Assembly (NCBI RefSeq): GCF_016859285.1
Contig: NC_053420.1
Span: forward strand, 8,626,501 to 8,690,500
Origin: Xiphias gladius
Taxonomy: Eukaryota; Chordata; Actinopteri; Istiophoriformes; Xiphiidae
Length of the DNA stretch: 64,000 nucleotides
Direction: 5' to 3'
Made by a program: the position numbers and the translations under genes. This document shows positions 38,201 through 51,190 of this stretch, piece after piece; positions within the stretch are counted from its first letter, which is position 1; each line of letters begins with the position of its first letter. Under the pieces are notes generated by a model. That model was not told the DNA's origin. It searched no databases and saw only the letters and a program-made list of their open reading frames with translations.

Positions 38201-40478
38201 AATCCTCTCTACATATGAGGTTTTTTCTTTTTTCAGCTCGGATTGAATCATCCAGTTTAAACACACTTTTCGAAAGAGAACACTTTTGGTTGTTTTAATC
38301 ACTACTCATTAACTTTAATCTGAACACTTGGCTTACTTCTGTCACAAAACTGTTTCAGCAACAGTGATTAATGGGGTAGCAGGTTAATTTTAAACTAGAC
38401 TGCAACTTTACTAGTACTTTTATTTGTACAGAGGATTTGGAAGTGAGGACTTTTTGTGATATCTCAGGCATCAAAACAATACATAGGTCATTCTTCGTTG
38501 GTTTGATTTAGATTTGTTGCAGAAAAACACAAAAACAACAATGAAAAAAAAAAAGTGATAACACCGCTTCAATCGTTTAAAATCCAAGGCGGTAACAGGA
38601 ACCTCACCTCAAATAATCACCGTCTTCATGTTAAATGAGACCGAGCATGTAGGAAAAATACGGTTCCCAGCGTGGATCCCTGCAGTCCTGAGTCCTTTTC
38701 CTTTGGGTGTCAAAGGCTGACCTTGCTGGGTAAATGGAGCAAGCTCTAATGCTCCTGAAATGAATATCAGCGTCTTGACCAAACTCATTTAGAGATCAGT
38801 CAGGGTCTTAATCCCTCTCCCTGGGGGTGTGTGTTTGTGTCTTTTTCTTGTGCCCCCTCTTCCTTTTGGAAGAAGGTAATATGGCTAAATTTGCTTTGCT
38901 AATGGGCTTAGCGCAAGCTGTTACAGAGCAGAGTTAACACGCAGCAGCCAGGCTGGGATACCAGTGGCTTTTAATCTGACTCCTGATGGAGTGAAAGGGA
39001 GAGTGGGTTATAGTTTACGAGAAATTTGGAGATAAAAGGAAAACTTGGGAGGAGGTTTTACAGTGGGGGGTTGAGGACCAAAGACTAGAAGGGGAATCTT
39101 TTTTTGGGGGGCAGGGAAGATAACTTAATTTGTCTTTGGGGAAGTTTGGTGAGAGAAAAAAAGTCATTTCACGACAGTTTTTAGCAGCCTTACAATTAAT
39201 GTGCCTTTGAGAAAAAAAAAAAAGAAACAAGAAACATGTGAAAGGTTTGAGATCAACAACTGTGAAAGAGCTTGTGCTCTTAAATCCAGGCTTTTCAAGA
39301 CGTCGTGTCAGGTGTGTGATGCTAAAGTTAACAGTGCCATCTCGTAGGGAAAAAAAAAAAAATTGCCCGGACACTCCCGGACAGATGATTTTAGCTGATG
39401 GGTGTAGTCTATCATTTGGCAAATTTTACGAGACTCTAATTTCTTTGTTTCTTGACAAATAAAGCCATGACTCTGCTTCAACATGTGCTCTGTGGGAGCA
39501 CACTTCCTTTACTGAGGCATCAGCTCCAACCACTGATAACCTGGTGTGTGTGACAGCAGTGTGCCTTCCCATATGCCAGCTGTGACAGGTGCACATTCTG
39601 CGTGCCATATGCGGATTCACCCTGAGATTACAACAAATGCGTTACCGCCGACATCAATAAATGTTATGATGGCAATTTCCTGTTAAGAAAACGCTGTCGC
39701 CCCTATCGGTCTAGTAGCCATAAAACAGGCATCATTTTTAGTGCACGCTCTGCTCCACATTATCTAACTTCCATTTGATTAAAATCTCCAGCTGACAGTG
39801 GAGACAGAGGGCTGCAGAGACGGCACCTTGAAAGCGGAGGCAGGCGGCGGAGCTGTTTCAGGTCTCAATGCGAGTCACCTACCCCCAAGACATCAGCCAT
39901 TCTGGGCCACTGACCCACAAATAAGAGACTCAGTCAAATCCATTTTGCCCCATGCCTGTCAGCGCTGTGTGTGTTTTAACTCTCTTGAGGGTAATTTTCC
40001 TGGTACCTCCATTAGGGCTTGGGGTTCTTATAGAGCGACGACCAGCACGGCCTCGCCACAGTTCTGCTCTTAACACGTTACGAAAAGGGATTCTTGCTGG
40101 CAGCCGCTCTGATGGAGAAGCTAAAACAAATGCTGGTTTAGCAGCCAAAGAATTGTAAGGAAGGAACTGTTGGTAAAGGTATTATCTTTTTTGACTTAAA
40201 TCGTGAAATAGTTCTAATCAAAGTGGCGTCGAACTGCTTGAACGAGACTTTGTCAGACGGGCTTATCATTTCTGAACTCTTGTCCGCTGCAGAGAGGAAC
40301 CATGTATTTACCTTCAAGACATCTTTGCTTATGTTACAGTGCTAAGTTACAGGCAGAACTGTTGATTCTTTCTGATGCTGGAGGGATACTTTAAAAAGTT
40401 TATATAGCTTGCACTTCATGTGCATGTCACAGGTTAGAAAAAGTTTAATTTGGCTTCTTTTGTTTCCTTTATCTTCAG
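35253..40478 (+). other. Inferred spdef intron 1
   Basis: 5.2 kb between the inferred leader exon and the first coding exon. I see no repeat family that recurs elsewhere in the window, except simple A/T runs (38032-38050, 38135-38150). The low repeat content compared with the flanks would suit a regulatory intron, but I recognise no specific element. Confidence 0.4.
35338..35362. repeat. (ATT)n microsatellite
   Basis: About eight ATT units, 86 bp downstream of the inferred spdef exon 1 donor. Confidence 0.9.
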
Positions 40479-40487
40479 GTACCAGTT

Positions 40488-43400
40488 ATGTCAAACTCAG
40501 TGGGCAGTTTATCCGAAGGCACAGTTTATGAGCCCCGGAGTGGGATGACGGAGGACTCCCTCGCCATTCTGGAGCGAAACAGGGGCTCTGGAGAGGCCTG
40601 GGACATGGGGGAGACCAAACCAAACGTGGAAACTCTGGAGCGTGGCATGCCAGGCATCTTCCTCTCCTGTTTCGACATGCTTCTCACTGAAGATGCAACG
40701 TGGCTAGTGAAAGTCTCGGAGGCTTCCCCAACGCTGGCCGCACCCATGACTCACATGGAGCCCTGCGAAGAACCAGAGCAGTGCCCCATCATTGATAGCC
40801 AGGAACAGGGACTCTCTCCAGGGATGGAGGGCCAGGAGGAGGAGCGGTCTCTGGAGCAGGTGCAGAGCATGGTGGTGGGAGAGGTGCTGAAGGACATCGA
40901 AACAGCCTGCAAACTGCTCAATATCACCCCAGGTAGGCTGACTTCCACCACATCTGCTGCTACAATTTGTCATCTACAAGTCATATCGCCGACAAAGAAA
41001 ACATTCTTTAAAGTTAACGAAGCGTTTTTCATGACAAAAAAAAACAAACAAAGTAACTAAATGTTGCCCGTTATTTGCAGGTAAAGGAATATTGATTCAG
41101 AGATGCTTAAGCATGGGTTAAGCATATTTGTATGAATAGCTCAGGCAAGATGACAGATCTCTTGAATTATATCCTTACTGATGCAAAGCCTTGTTTACTT
41201 GCTCCAGGATCTGTTTAATCCTGATCTTGAAATAAGTTTTCTTGGGTAGTGACAGTGATGGTTCTTTCCTGCCAGTAGACGTGTACACAGTCTTAAGGGC
41301 GAGGTCTCTCATGCTCGCAAAGTAAACACAGGAAGCATTAGGCATTGTAAGGCTGCTGGCTGTCATAAACCAATGCGATCCCGGGTCGTCTGTTCTACTG
41401 ATTAGAATTATAGTGCCATAAAAGCACAATAAACTTGTGGAAACAGTAAATTTGTTATACGTACACGTTCCCGAACATAATACACACTATAAAAAAGATT
41501 GGGAATTTAACTGATTAACTTGACTCAATATGACAATAATCTCAGTGGAGGAATGGCCCCAAACCAGGTCATTTATTGTAGCGTCAGCTGAGAGTTTTCG
41601 CACCGTTTTCACATCTTTTCTTTGTTTTCTAAGACCCTATAGAGTGGAACATGGGAAATGTGCAGAAGTGGCTGCTGTGGACCGAACACCTGTACAGGTT
41701 GCCCCACGCTGGAAAGTCTTTCCAGGAGCTGACAGGAAAGGACCTTTGTGCCATGAGCGAGGAGGAGTTTCGCCAGCGTTCGCCACAGTGTGGAGACACG
41801 CTGCACGCGCACCTGGACATATGGAAGTCAGGTAAGGGTGTAAGATTTATTTGACAAGTTCATCACAGGCTGCTGCACCCCCTACAATAGCTGTAGTAGC
41901 TGCTGTTTTGAACTTTAGTGTGTGTGCATGTGTATGTTAGTGTGTTAAAGTAAGTTTAGGTGGGGGTAAGAGGTATAAGCATTAAATCATTTAAAAAAGA
42001 GCTTATTCTTAAGTCAAATATTTGTCTCGCTTTTCTGTCCAGCTGCCTGGATGAAAGAGAGGTGTTCAACTGGAGATACCAAAGCTACAGGTAGGTTTGT
42101 TTTTCTTGTACGCCTGCCATTTCATTAACAAACTCTAATAAATGTAAGGTGCACAATTTGCACTGTTGTCCTTTTTCCCACTAAACCACCATAAACCACC
42201 AGACACTGGACTGTCAAATCAAGCTTTTGCATTGTGTATTTTCTGTGTCCTGATTAAACCTCACGGGCTCGGTAATCTTTTTGTGCCCAAGAGAACAGCA
42301 TGTGTCTTTTCTCAGTGAATCACAACACAATGGCCTTCAAGACCAAAGGTTGTTGTTTTGTTGTGCAGGCGGCGAGGAGCTTTGGTCTGAAGCCGATTCG
42401 TCCTGTTCGGGTCAGCCTATTCATCTGTGGCAGTTCCTCAGAGAGCTCCTGCTAAAACCTCACAACTATGGACGCTGCATCCGCTGGCTCAATAAAGAAA
42501 AAGGTTCTTTCAAATTTTAACATCATGTGCATACATGCTCCTTCTCCAGTCATTTTAATTCAGACTGTCATAAACATCCATCTGTTCACTGCATATTCCT
42601 GGAAATGGGAATTTTATTGCTTTATTCTAAAGCATACATGTTGCAGTGAAAGGGAAAAACAACATGCAACTAAAAATAAAATATTTCTTTATCGTTTCAG
42701 TTCATATGCTTTCAGAGTTTGCGGTTCAATTGAAATTTTAAACGCTTTGATCACTTCGACTGTAGCTGGCTCTTCATCTGCCTTTACTTACTACACGTCA
42801 ACTGACATTTCAGCTGCTCTCATCTCTTACGCTTTAGAGGAGGCTTAAGAAGTTACAACTGATATGTAAAAAAACAATGTGTCAAATGACTACGATAAAA
42901 CAATGTGACAGTGTGAAAAGGATCACTCGTAGTGATGAACCTACAGAGAAGCAGTAGCTCTGTTTGGGTTTACGGAGCTTTATTGTGAGTTTCAGTTCGT
43001 TGTTTAGCTGTCAGGCCCACAACTTTACTATTTTGGTTCACCCTCACTGCTCTCGACAGCAGACAGCTGTTTTTATAAAAAACCAAAAAGCTCTAAAAAA
43101 CCCCACTGTACACTGGAGCAATTATCGGCTAAAGAGCCAGATATTTCCTTCAGGTGGTGGAGATCAAAAACAGAGCAAAAAGACAGGGAATAGTGAAAAT
43201 GAAGTGCAGTTTGCCAGGTGGCCAGAAACACGACTCCAAATGAATGATCATGTTACTCTGTAACTGCTGGATGTGAAAATAAGCAACCGTTTGCTGACAA
43301 GTTCACCATATCAACGTACGCTTCTACTGAGGCCTGAGCTCTTTTCAGTGCTTTCACTTGAACAGAGACTTCAAACCCTTTTGGTGCTTCAGCCGAAGCT

Positions 43401-44193
43401 TCAACTTCCTCAAGTGCCTCAGTTTCAAATTCAACTGCTTTTATTTTATCTGTTTGTCCTCAACTCACAGTTCAGCTACTTTCAGTGTGTACACTTCAAC
43501 TCCTTAAGTGATGCGATTTCAACTCTAAATCACAAGCATTAATGCTTTAAAACATTTTAAGTCGTTAACATTGTTTCAGCAGTGAGACATTTTCCCTCAA
43601 AAAATATAGCTTTTTATTTCACAATAGAACAATACATTCTAAATTTATAAATAGTACAATACTACAATAAATGAATATATATAGAACAATATAACAATGA
43701 ATGTAAAATAAATTCAAAAGTACAATATTGTAGTACATTTTATGGTATATTTTTGTTACAATAGAACCATAAATGCCAAAATAATTTTGTCTCTAAAAGC
43801 ATTTTGTTAAAAAAATAAGTCCTCTTGGCCTTGTTGGTGTTTATTCTCAACGTCACTTCTGGTTTGAATAAAAGGACTGAAATGAAAAAAGTATGCATGC
43901 AAGTAGGCGACTAATCTCCAAGTTACTCTCTATATGAGCATACATAAAATGTAAGCACTGACTCTTTTTGTGGCATGTTTTTACAAATCTCAAATCTCTT
44001 GTGGTTCCCACCAGGTATTTTCAAAATCGAAGACTCGGCTCACGTCGCGAGACTGTGGGGACTCAGGAAGAATCGACCTGCTATGAACTATGACAAACTG
44101 AGCCGCTCCATACGTCAGTACTACAAGAAGGGCATCATCCGCAAGCCCGACGTGTCTCAGAGACTGGTGTACCAGTTTGTTCACCCAGTATGA
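40488..44193 (+). CDS. spdef: SAM pointed domain-containing ETS transcription factor
   Basis: SPDEF is a nuclear ETS factor that drives goblet and secretory-cell differentiation in mammals and prefers GGAT cores. Five coding exons join in phase: 40488-40932, 41634-41831, 42043-42090, 42369-42503 and 44015-44193, giving 334 aa (human 335). The first 130 residues are acidic and disordered. The pointed (PNT) domain covers about 135-213 and contains WNMGNVQKWLLWTEHLYRL. The 48-bp exon 4 links it to the ETS domain (about 248-331), which starts PIHLWQFLRELLLKPH and carries the recognition helix NYDKLSRSIRQYYKKG. The protein ends VYQFVHPV. The start is chosen because it follows the acceptor at 40478 and matches family length. 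The donor of exon 5 (AAAG|GTTCTT) is weak. No disruption is seen. Confidence 0.97.
42504..44014 (+). other. spdef intron 5
   Basis: Holds R1 copy 5 (42900-43320). A pyrimidine-rich stretch at 43320-43520 reiterates 'cttcaac' motifs. An AT-rich stretch at 43620-43760 reiterates 'acaata' motifs. Confidence 0.6.
42900..43320 (+). repeat. Dispersed repeat family R1, copy 5
   Basis: Blocks 'aactttactattttggttca', 'ctaaagagccagatatttcc', 'atcaaaaacagagcaaaaag' and 'acgactccaaatgaatgatc' are in the order of the other copies. The right end 'gctgacaagttcaccatatc' matches copy 3. Confidence 0.75.
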
Positions 44194-44235
44194 GGCTGCA
44201 GCAGAATGTGGGAGGAGGAGGTGGAAACCTACAAA

Positions 44236-45085
44236 ATTAAAATAAAGGACACGTTATCTCACCATGCACTTGAACACCTAAACCCGAGATGAAAAGGCGA
44301 GAACACGTGCACTGACCAACCCCGATGGTACACACTTCCACTGCCAAAACTGAAGTAACAGCTGGCAGCTGCTGCAGGAAGGTTTATCTGTGCACGGGCC
44401 AAGAGGAAGAGACAAAACAATGTGGCCGCTGAGGCTTTTTCCAGCTGCAGAATGAGACAACCACAGATTTAAAAAAAAAAAAGGAAAAAAAAGAGAAAAA
44501 ATGAGGTGAACTGCCTTTAATTTGCATGATCTGCCTGTTTATTTTATCCATAATGTGACTCTCACTCATTCTTCATTCATTACAACAAACAGTTAGAACT
44601 GATACTTCTTACTCACAAGCTTCAGGAAAACGCCCATTGGCCACAGCTGAATTTGCTTTGCCTTTTTTGTTCTGCTCATCTTGACCGTGATCTCTGTTTG
44701 AGTTAGAGCCAGTTTTTCTGCCACAGTTGATCATGTGGGTAGGATTGTTTTGCTTCTTTTGTGGGTTTGGTCATGTTATACACACAATCAGTCAGTCAGC
44801 TCCCGTAACCAACTACAACTACAAGACAGGCACTCTTTTTTTTTCTTTTTTTTTTTTCTTATCTGATTCAAAGGTGAAAACCTTTGGACGAGCCTTAATA
44901 CCTTGCTGTGACTCTGTTTATAATGGTGTAACTTGGTAAAGAGTGATGCATTTCCTAATTATTGTTTTACTGCTGAGGAGCCCTGCTTTATATATTATGT
45001 TTTCAATCCTGGTTTATAATGCTGTATACTGCATCTTATGTTGTGGGCATTTTATTATGACCCTAAGTGTTCAAAATAAAATAAA
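44236..45085 (+). terminator. spdef: Candidate spdef polyadenylation region
   Basis: AATAAA hexamers occur at about 44240-44246 (only some 50 bp after the stop) and in a tandem cluster at about 45075-45085 (aaaataaaataaatgg). The second would give a 0.9-kb 3' UTR, which is more usual. Sequence cannot decide. Confidence 0.4.
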
Positions 45086-45184
45086 TGGAAAATGAAATAA
45101 TTAATCGAATACATACATACAGACAAAACATATCACACAACCATGAAAATATAAAATAATGAAATAAATGTTTTCACCATCCTA

Positions 45185-45570
45185 GCATCAATTTTAGTCA
45201 GTCGGCAAACTACCTTGGGCCAGACTGAAATATCAAGACAATTATTGGATAGTTTGCCATGAAATTTGGTCCATACATTCATATCCCCTTCAGGATGAAC
45301 CGTAATAACTTTGATGATCTCTTACTTTTTGCTCTAGCGCCATCATCAGCTCAAAATTTAAGCTTGTCCATTTCTTTGGTTTACGACCAAATACCTCCAA
45401 ATCTAACGACATTCCCACCAGCCTCAGCTACCCTTTGTGCTTTAGCGCTAATAAGCCAATGTTCATGCATGCTAACACACTAGACTAAGATTGGTGAACA
45501 CGCGAAATATTGCCTGCTTAACATGAACAGGCCAGTACTAACTCTGCGATTGTGTTGCGAGCTGACGTTA
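45185..45570 (+). repeat. Family R3 fragment
   Basis: Carries the left-end block 'ccttgggccagactgaaata', one internal unit ('tttgccatgaaatttggtcc', 'gctctagcgccatcatc') and the 'catgctaacac' block also found at 25060-25080. The right end is not evident. Confidence 0.6.
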
Positions 45571-47924
45571 GCACTTAGCTCACGACATCCCCGGGGCTCA
45601 AGCACGTGCTCGCAGAGCCGATTGTCTATAGACTCATAGTCTAGCTATTTTATTCTAATAGTTTTTTATGTTTTACAAAGTCAATCTGTCTGTCAAGCCA
45701 GACAAACGGGACACAGACTGCTGTGGCTGTCCAGTTGGACAGCTTCGTCTTGACTGAAAGACGAAGATGTAGTGAAATAAACTGGTAATTGGGGAGAAAA
45801 AAACCCAGACATTTAAAAAACAATTCACAGAAAAAACAAGACTGAAAAATTACATGCAATTAACTTTTATATTGAAAAGAAGCAGGATGACATTTAATTT
45901 CCAAACTTATTGGGTTATTTCACAGTTACATAGTTATATATTTAATCTGAATTTAATCTTATGAGTATTTTTTTCATGTTTCAATTAGTTATTTAATTTC
46001 CAAGACTTTGGGTGTCTGTAATTTTACACTCATTTGGTTCCTTCCCGTAGTGCTTACTATTTTCACCCCGCGATTAAAACGTCTGCCTGAGCAAGGATAC
46101 GGTATCCGAGCCTCAAACGGGGCTCAATTTTTTAACGGACCTCTGTCGTGTCTCTAACTAATAAAACTTAAGTAGCGTGTGTGGAAAGCAAAGTTAAACT
46201 CACCTTAACAGCTGTCGGAAGGCTCAATCATCAATAAATAACTTAATCCTTTTTCTCACCACTAACTGTTCTTTCTTCCATATTGCCCAACAGGTTTGAA
46301 GATTTGTCATAATTACTTTTTCTATTATGTAAACCAAAGGGTGAATATCAGCCAAGGGCCGGCGCCTTGGGCTGTTCTGAGCTGTTCGATCTTGTAAGAC
46401 AGGTAAACTTTTCCCTTCATCATGTCTCTATGGTTTCAAATCTCACTGAGGGAAACTTGAATTAAAAAGGATCAAGTGGAGGTAAGACTGTGAAAAATAT
46501 GAGTCCGCAATATCTACATGGTTACTTTAGTCATTAATACCACGCTGACGTGATAATACACCGACAGATGTGTAAAGCCTCAGAGAATTACAGCAATGAA
46601 AGGCCTGTTGAGCACAGACAGAGTTACTTCTGCACCTTATTTGCAGGCCTCGACCACTGCTTCACCACTGCTAAGGACAACATAAACAACCGTTTTAGTT
46701 CAACATCCGCCCTGCGAAGACGGAGCCAACACACATCCCGATGAACGCTCTCTGTAGTGAGGGGCTGTTTAAAATTCAATTCAAGAAAGGCGTCTATTCA
46801 TAAACCTGCATTTTTTACCATCTTCTTATCCCTTTTCCCCTGCGTTCTCCTATCCCTGTCTACATCTGAATGAATTCCCAATTTTCCCAAAGTTCCTTTT
46901 GATGACCGTTGCGTTGCATTGAACTGTCCAGGTGCTGCATTAATCAAACCTTCTGACTAGTAGTGCGATGCAACTCTAGCTGGAGAAACTGTTATTTCTG
47001 CATTTTTTCGACAGTGAATCTTCGCCCAACATATCACAAAATGATGACTCGAGAAAGAAACTTTTGCACTTCGGTTCTGAGAGACATTAAACGCTTTAGA
47101 AATTTATAAACAAAAGAAACTGAAAGGGTGCAATTTAACACACATCAAGCTGGTTTGAGGCTATTTAAAAAGCAGCATCAGTGAGTGTAGGAATGCCAGC
47201 ACACCGACTCCAAGCGCCAACATTTATTACGAAACAGAAGTTAAAAAAATAAGGAAATAAATGATAATAATAAATGAAGTGGGAATTTGAGATATTTGTA
47301 GTAGCTCTGCCACCAAGATGTCCTCGTGTCTGTGTTTGGCCCACTGACAAGTGGAATAAGAAAAAATAAACACCACCCAACCACAAAATGTAATTAGAAA
47401 AGCAAATAGCTGTTTTGTAACAGTTTTTTTAGGGTTGACTTTTCTTGTAAGTCATGCGTGAAACAGAACACGAAAATATCAACGGATAGCTAAAACAAAT
47501 TTAATTTCCTGCAAACTGCATGAGTTGGCAAATGTTGATTCAGTTGTTACAACACAAAGAAATGTGGCACTGTCTTTTAAATGACGTCCACAGGTCTAAG
47601 AGTGTTGTGTACCTGTTGAAGAAGCGGTCCTGAACTTTGGCACTGTGGGAACTCTGCTGGCGTGGGGCTGACGTCCAATAACTGGTAGCAGGTGTGTTGA
47701 TTGAACGGGAAGATATCGAGGGACTGTGTTTGTCCGAGGGGAATCTGACTCACGATCTGGTGGTTTTATGTGACACGTGTGTGTGTGAGGCTGCCTCGCA
47801 GGGAGCTGCATGCGGTTACTGCTGACCTCTAGTGCCACAAACTGTTATTAAGTCCGAAGTTTGAACCCGGGAGGACGCAGCATTAAAGCTCAACTTAACT
47901 CTTTCTCGGACTGCATTAAAAGTG
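45571..47924. other. Intergenic, nothing recognised
   Basis: Single-copy-looking DNA between spdef and pacsin1. No exon with a family resemblance is seen. Confidence 0.45.
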
Positions 47925-48425
47925 AGGCGGTAACTAAGTGCATTTACTCAAGTACTGCCCCTACGTACAAATTTTAAGGTTACATGTTCTTTATCCGAGT
48001 AATTTCATTCTATGCTACTTTAAACTTCAACTCCATCCGGTTTCTGAGGGAAATGCTTCTTAACTCGTTTACATTTATATGACTACTGCAGTTACAAGTT
48101 ACCTTACAAATGAAGACTCTTACGTACAAAACCTCTGATGAGCTTATAAAATATAAATTGCTGAATACATTTAACTGCCCACCAGTATATAATAGTTTAA
48201 TTAGCTCCACCAACTACAACAGTAAAATGCTGCTTACCCATAAATGCATCACTAATAATAATAATATAGTATTTAATAATAAGATACTCTACATTGTTAG
48301 AACTTACCCACTTACTCTTGATACTTTAAGTACATTTTGCTTATAATACTTTTCTTTTTAACTCAAGTAACATTTTCACTGCAGGACTTTTACTTGTAAT
48401 GGAATATTTTTACTGTTTGGTGTGG
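47925..48425 (+). repeat. ACTT-rich dispersed repeat (family R2), long copy
   Basis: Begins 'gtgcatttactcaagtactg' and ends 'gacttttacttgtaatggaa', with 'atgctactttaaacttcaac' inside. The inverse copy is at 11200-11600. It has no coding capacity. Confidence 0.65.
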
Positions 48426-49618
48426 CTACTTTTTCACAAGCATCTGAATATTTCATACACGACTGTTTTTGACGAGATTACACCACATTATAAATTATTG
48501 TGTGCTGCAGTCGCAACTCTGTGTGGTTCAAAGACGAGTTTTACTGTAGTGTCACTCGACACATCGTTTAATCACACTCCGTGTTTTCATCTCAGGTTCA
48601 CAGACGCTCATGTGTGACCCTCTGAGTTTTCTGATGACATCTTTTATTTTTCGCTTACGCAGATGAAACAGGCACTACAGTTTGGAACTTACAGCACTAT
48701 GCTTAAAAAAAAAAAGAGAAAGTCCTCTAGTCTTCTACAAAGTTTTCCGTCAACATTGCAGATCAGTGTTTCCAGCATGGGCAAAGGACAGAAAAGAAAA
48801 GGAGCATTTGAGCATTTGTTTTTAAAATATGATTTAACATCCTTCAGTGTATCACAGGATTTTCACAGTGGATGCTGCAGTTGTAGCTGCACATGTCTGC
48901 TTCTGCACACTTTTAAAGTACTCTTGTAAACAGTCCCATTGTGTTTCAAATACAGTTAAAGATACGTTGAGACAGTTAGGACGCTGAGGTCTTTCCTCAA
49001 TCAGACAAAGAGGGCCTGTGTGCCGTTTCAGTGTAAACTGAGCTGGATAACCTGGAGTCGGATTCTGCGGAAGCGAGCTCTCTTTCACTTCGTCGAACGT
49101 GACTGTGTGAGAGTCTTTGGAGTGGCAGGGTGGCAGATTTCGGTAAGGCAATTTCATTCATTTCACCACTCCGAACCCGGGGCTTAGCCAGAACCCGGCG
49201 CGACACCTTTTAAAAGGCGTACAGAAGCATAAACACCAAAACAAGCGACATTTCCCTCCTTCTCTCTTGCAGCAGAAAAGGCCATTCTATCATCAATATT
49301 TCAGAGACAGATCCACTTTCTGCTTTTCCCGTTGCAGCTTTCTCTGTCTGCATCAGTAAGACAACACCAGTCTGCCTCATCGGGGAGGGTGTTGCATCCA
49401 CCAACACCTGCGGTTACCAGGTGTAACATATACTCATATAACATGTACTGCACCGCCACATGCGCTCCTTATCTTGCTTTGTATAAGGTTCGATTGAATT
49501 TTTCTGATTAAAACTAAATACTTAAAGACGTGTATAGCCTATCTTTAATACAGCCTGCATTTGGTACACAGTGAAATAGGTTCATGGTGTTATGCAATTC
49601 ACATCAATAGCATTATTC
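48426..49618. other. Intergenic, nothing recognised
   Basis: Minus-strand frames around 48852-49407 show no family motif. The CpG content near 49060-49210 is a little raised, but no promoter elements stand out. Confidence 0.4.

Positions 49619-49662
<44 letters not shown>
49619..49662. repeat. (ATC)n microsatellite
   Basis: About 14 perfect ATC units. Confidence 0.95.
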
Positions 49663-49664
<2 letters not shown>

Positions 49665-50261
49665 GATCAGAGGTTTAATTCAATCAAGAATCTTTCAATA
49701 ATTTGGTGGAAACAAATTGAGATCATGCACTGGATCAGCTCAGATCAGAGCGGTAAACAGTGTGTGGGAGCATCAGCATGCACATAATCACACAGATAAG
49801 AGCTGGAAGCTGATAATACAGAGTCACTGACATTCACTCATAATAAACAAGTCTGATTAACTGCAGGAATTAGAAAAAAAAAAAAAAAAAATTAACACCT
49901 TGGTTGTAAAAAGAAGCTAATCTCCATACAAAACAGCTGCGAGTTTACATTTCCGGGCAGGTTTTGTTCGTGGCGTCTGCATTATTAACACGTAGAGACA
50001 AAACAGGAGGAGGAACTGAATGAGAGGTCATTGTTATAACAGGCACGTTATTGTAGATGGGTGGGACAGTGGAGGTTAATGTAAACAATCCTTGCAGTGT
50101 TTGGTAGAATACCTATTTCCATTTCAAAGAGAAGCTCTGCTGAGAGAGACTGCATCTTTTTATTCATTTATTTTTTTTAATTGATGACGAACTGTCTTTT
50201 ATCCTGTTTCAAAATGCTAATTCAGTGACATGCTGTGGAGTGGAGCAGGAAAACAACTAAA

Positions 50262-51190
50262 TCCGTTAAAGGAATAGTTTGACATTTTGAGAAATATGCT
50301 TATTCGCTCTCTTGCTGAGACTTAGATGAGAAGACTGATGGCAGCTAGAGCCAGCAGCAGCGGCTGAGCTTCGACTACTTCCTGTCCAATAGGCAGTGTA
50401 GTTTTTCCACTTCAATTTTGTACGGATTAAACCAGGTGGTTTTAAAAGTCTAACACTGTGAGCCCCCCCCCCCAAGACAAAATTGAGACACCCACCCATC
50501 CCCTCTCACTAATAATAATAACAATAATTATAATAATAATAAAAATGTTTTGTAGAGCACTTTCCAAAACTCAAGTTACAAAGTGCTTCAAACAGGGCAG
50601 CAAAATAAACTCAAACTCATAAGATAAAAAGATAAAACCAATAAGCTGTGGTGTAAAAGAAATGATAAAAAGATAAAAAGACAAATAAAATCCAGAATGT
50701 TGAGGCCCCGACCCTTTAATTTTCAGCTGGGCCTCTGGGACAGAAAAAAACCCTCTGCCTGAGGATCTTATAATAACAATAACAAAAATAAATAACACTT
50801 TACTGTTAGTGTCTTTCCTATATCTTAGACCGTACCTGAATAAATGTCTATGTAAATGTTTTCACAATGGCTTTTCCTGACTTTACAAAGCGCATTTTAC
50901 TGATGCTGCGATGTCGCTTGAGCCAGTCCAAGTAAATCCAGCAGTGTCTTTCTCTCTGGATTAAACAGCGGAGACGTAATACGTTAATCTGTGATCTTTA
51001 GAAGCGCCGGTAAAATGATTCTGTTAACTAGCTAGCTGTTTCCCCGTTTCCGATCTTTGTGCTAAGCTAAGCTAACCTGGTCCTGGCTCTAGCTTCGTAT
51101 TTATCATACAGACATGACAGGGGTGTCGATCTTCCCATCTAACTCTCAAGAAGAAAGTGAATAAGCCCATTTCCCAGAAATGCCAATGTA
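50262..51190. mobile_element. MITE (family R5) interrupted by other repeat sequence
   Basis: The left edge 'aaggaatagtttgacatttt...gagaagactgatg' (50271-50341) and the right edge 'gtcgatcttcccatctaact...ataagcccatttcccagaaa' (51126-51180) are inverted counterparts. The right half also has 'gctaagctaagctaac', as in the intact copy at 56855-57160. The middle (about 50460-51000) is foreign to that copy. It includes a C/A-rich run, an AAT tract and 'tgtagagcactttccaaaac', typical of a second fish repeat. Confidence 0.6.

Noticed and set aside
41175-41429. 84-codon minus-strand frame in spdef intron 2
   Set aside because: Composition is protein-like, but I recognise no family and find no splice partner. 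It could be a scrap of a transposon gene; not supportable.
13563-44193. U12-type (minor) introns
   Set aside because: All coding-exon donors in the plus-strand genes begin GT without the ATATCCTT/GTATCCTT signature, and acceptors have ordinary pyrimidine tracts.
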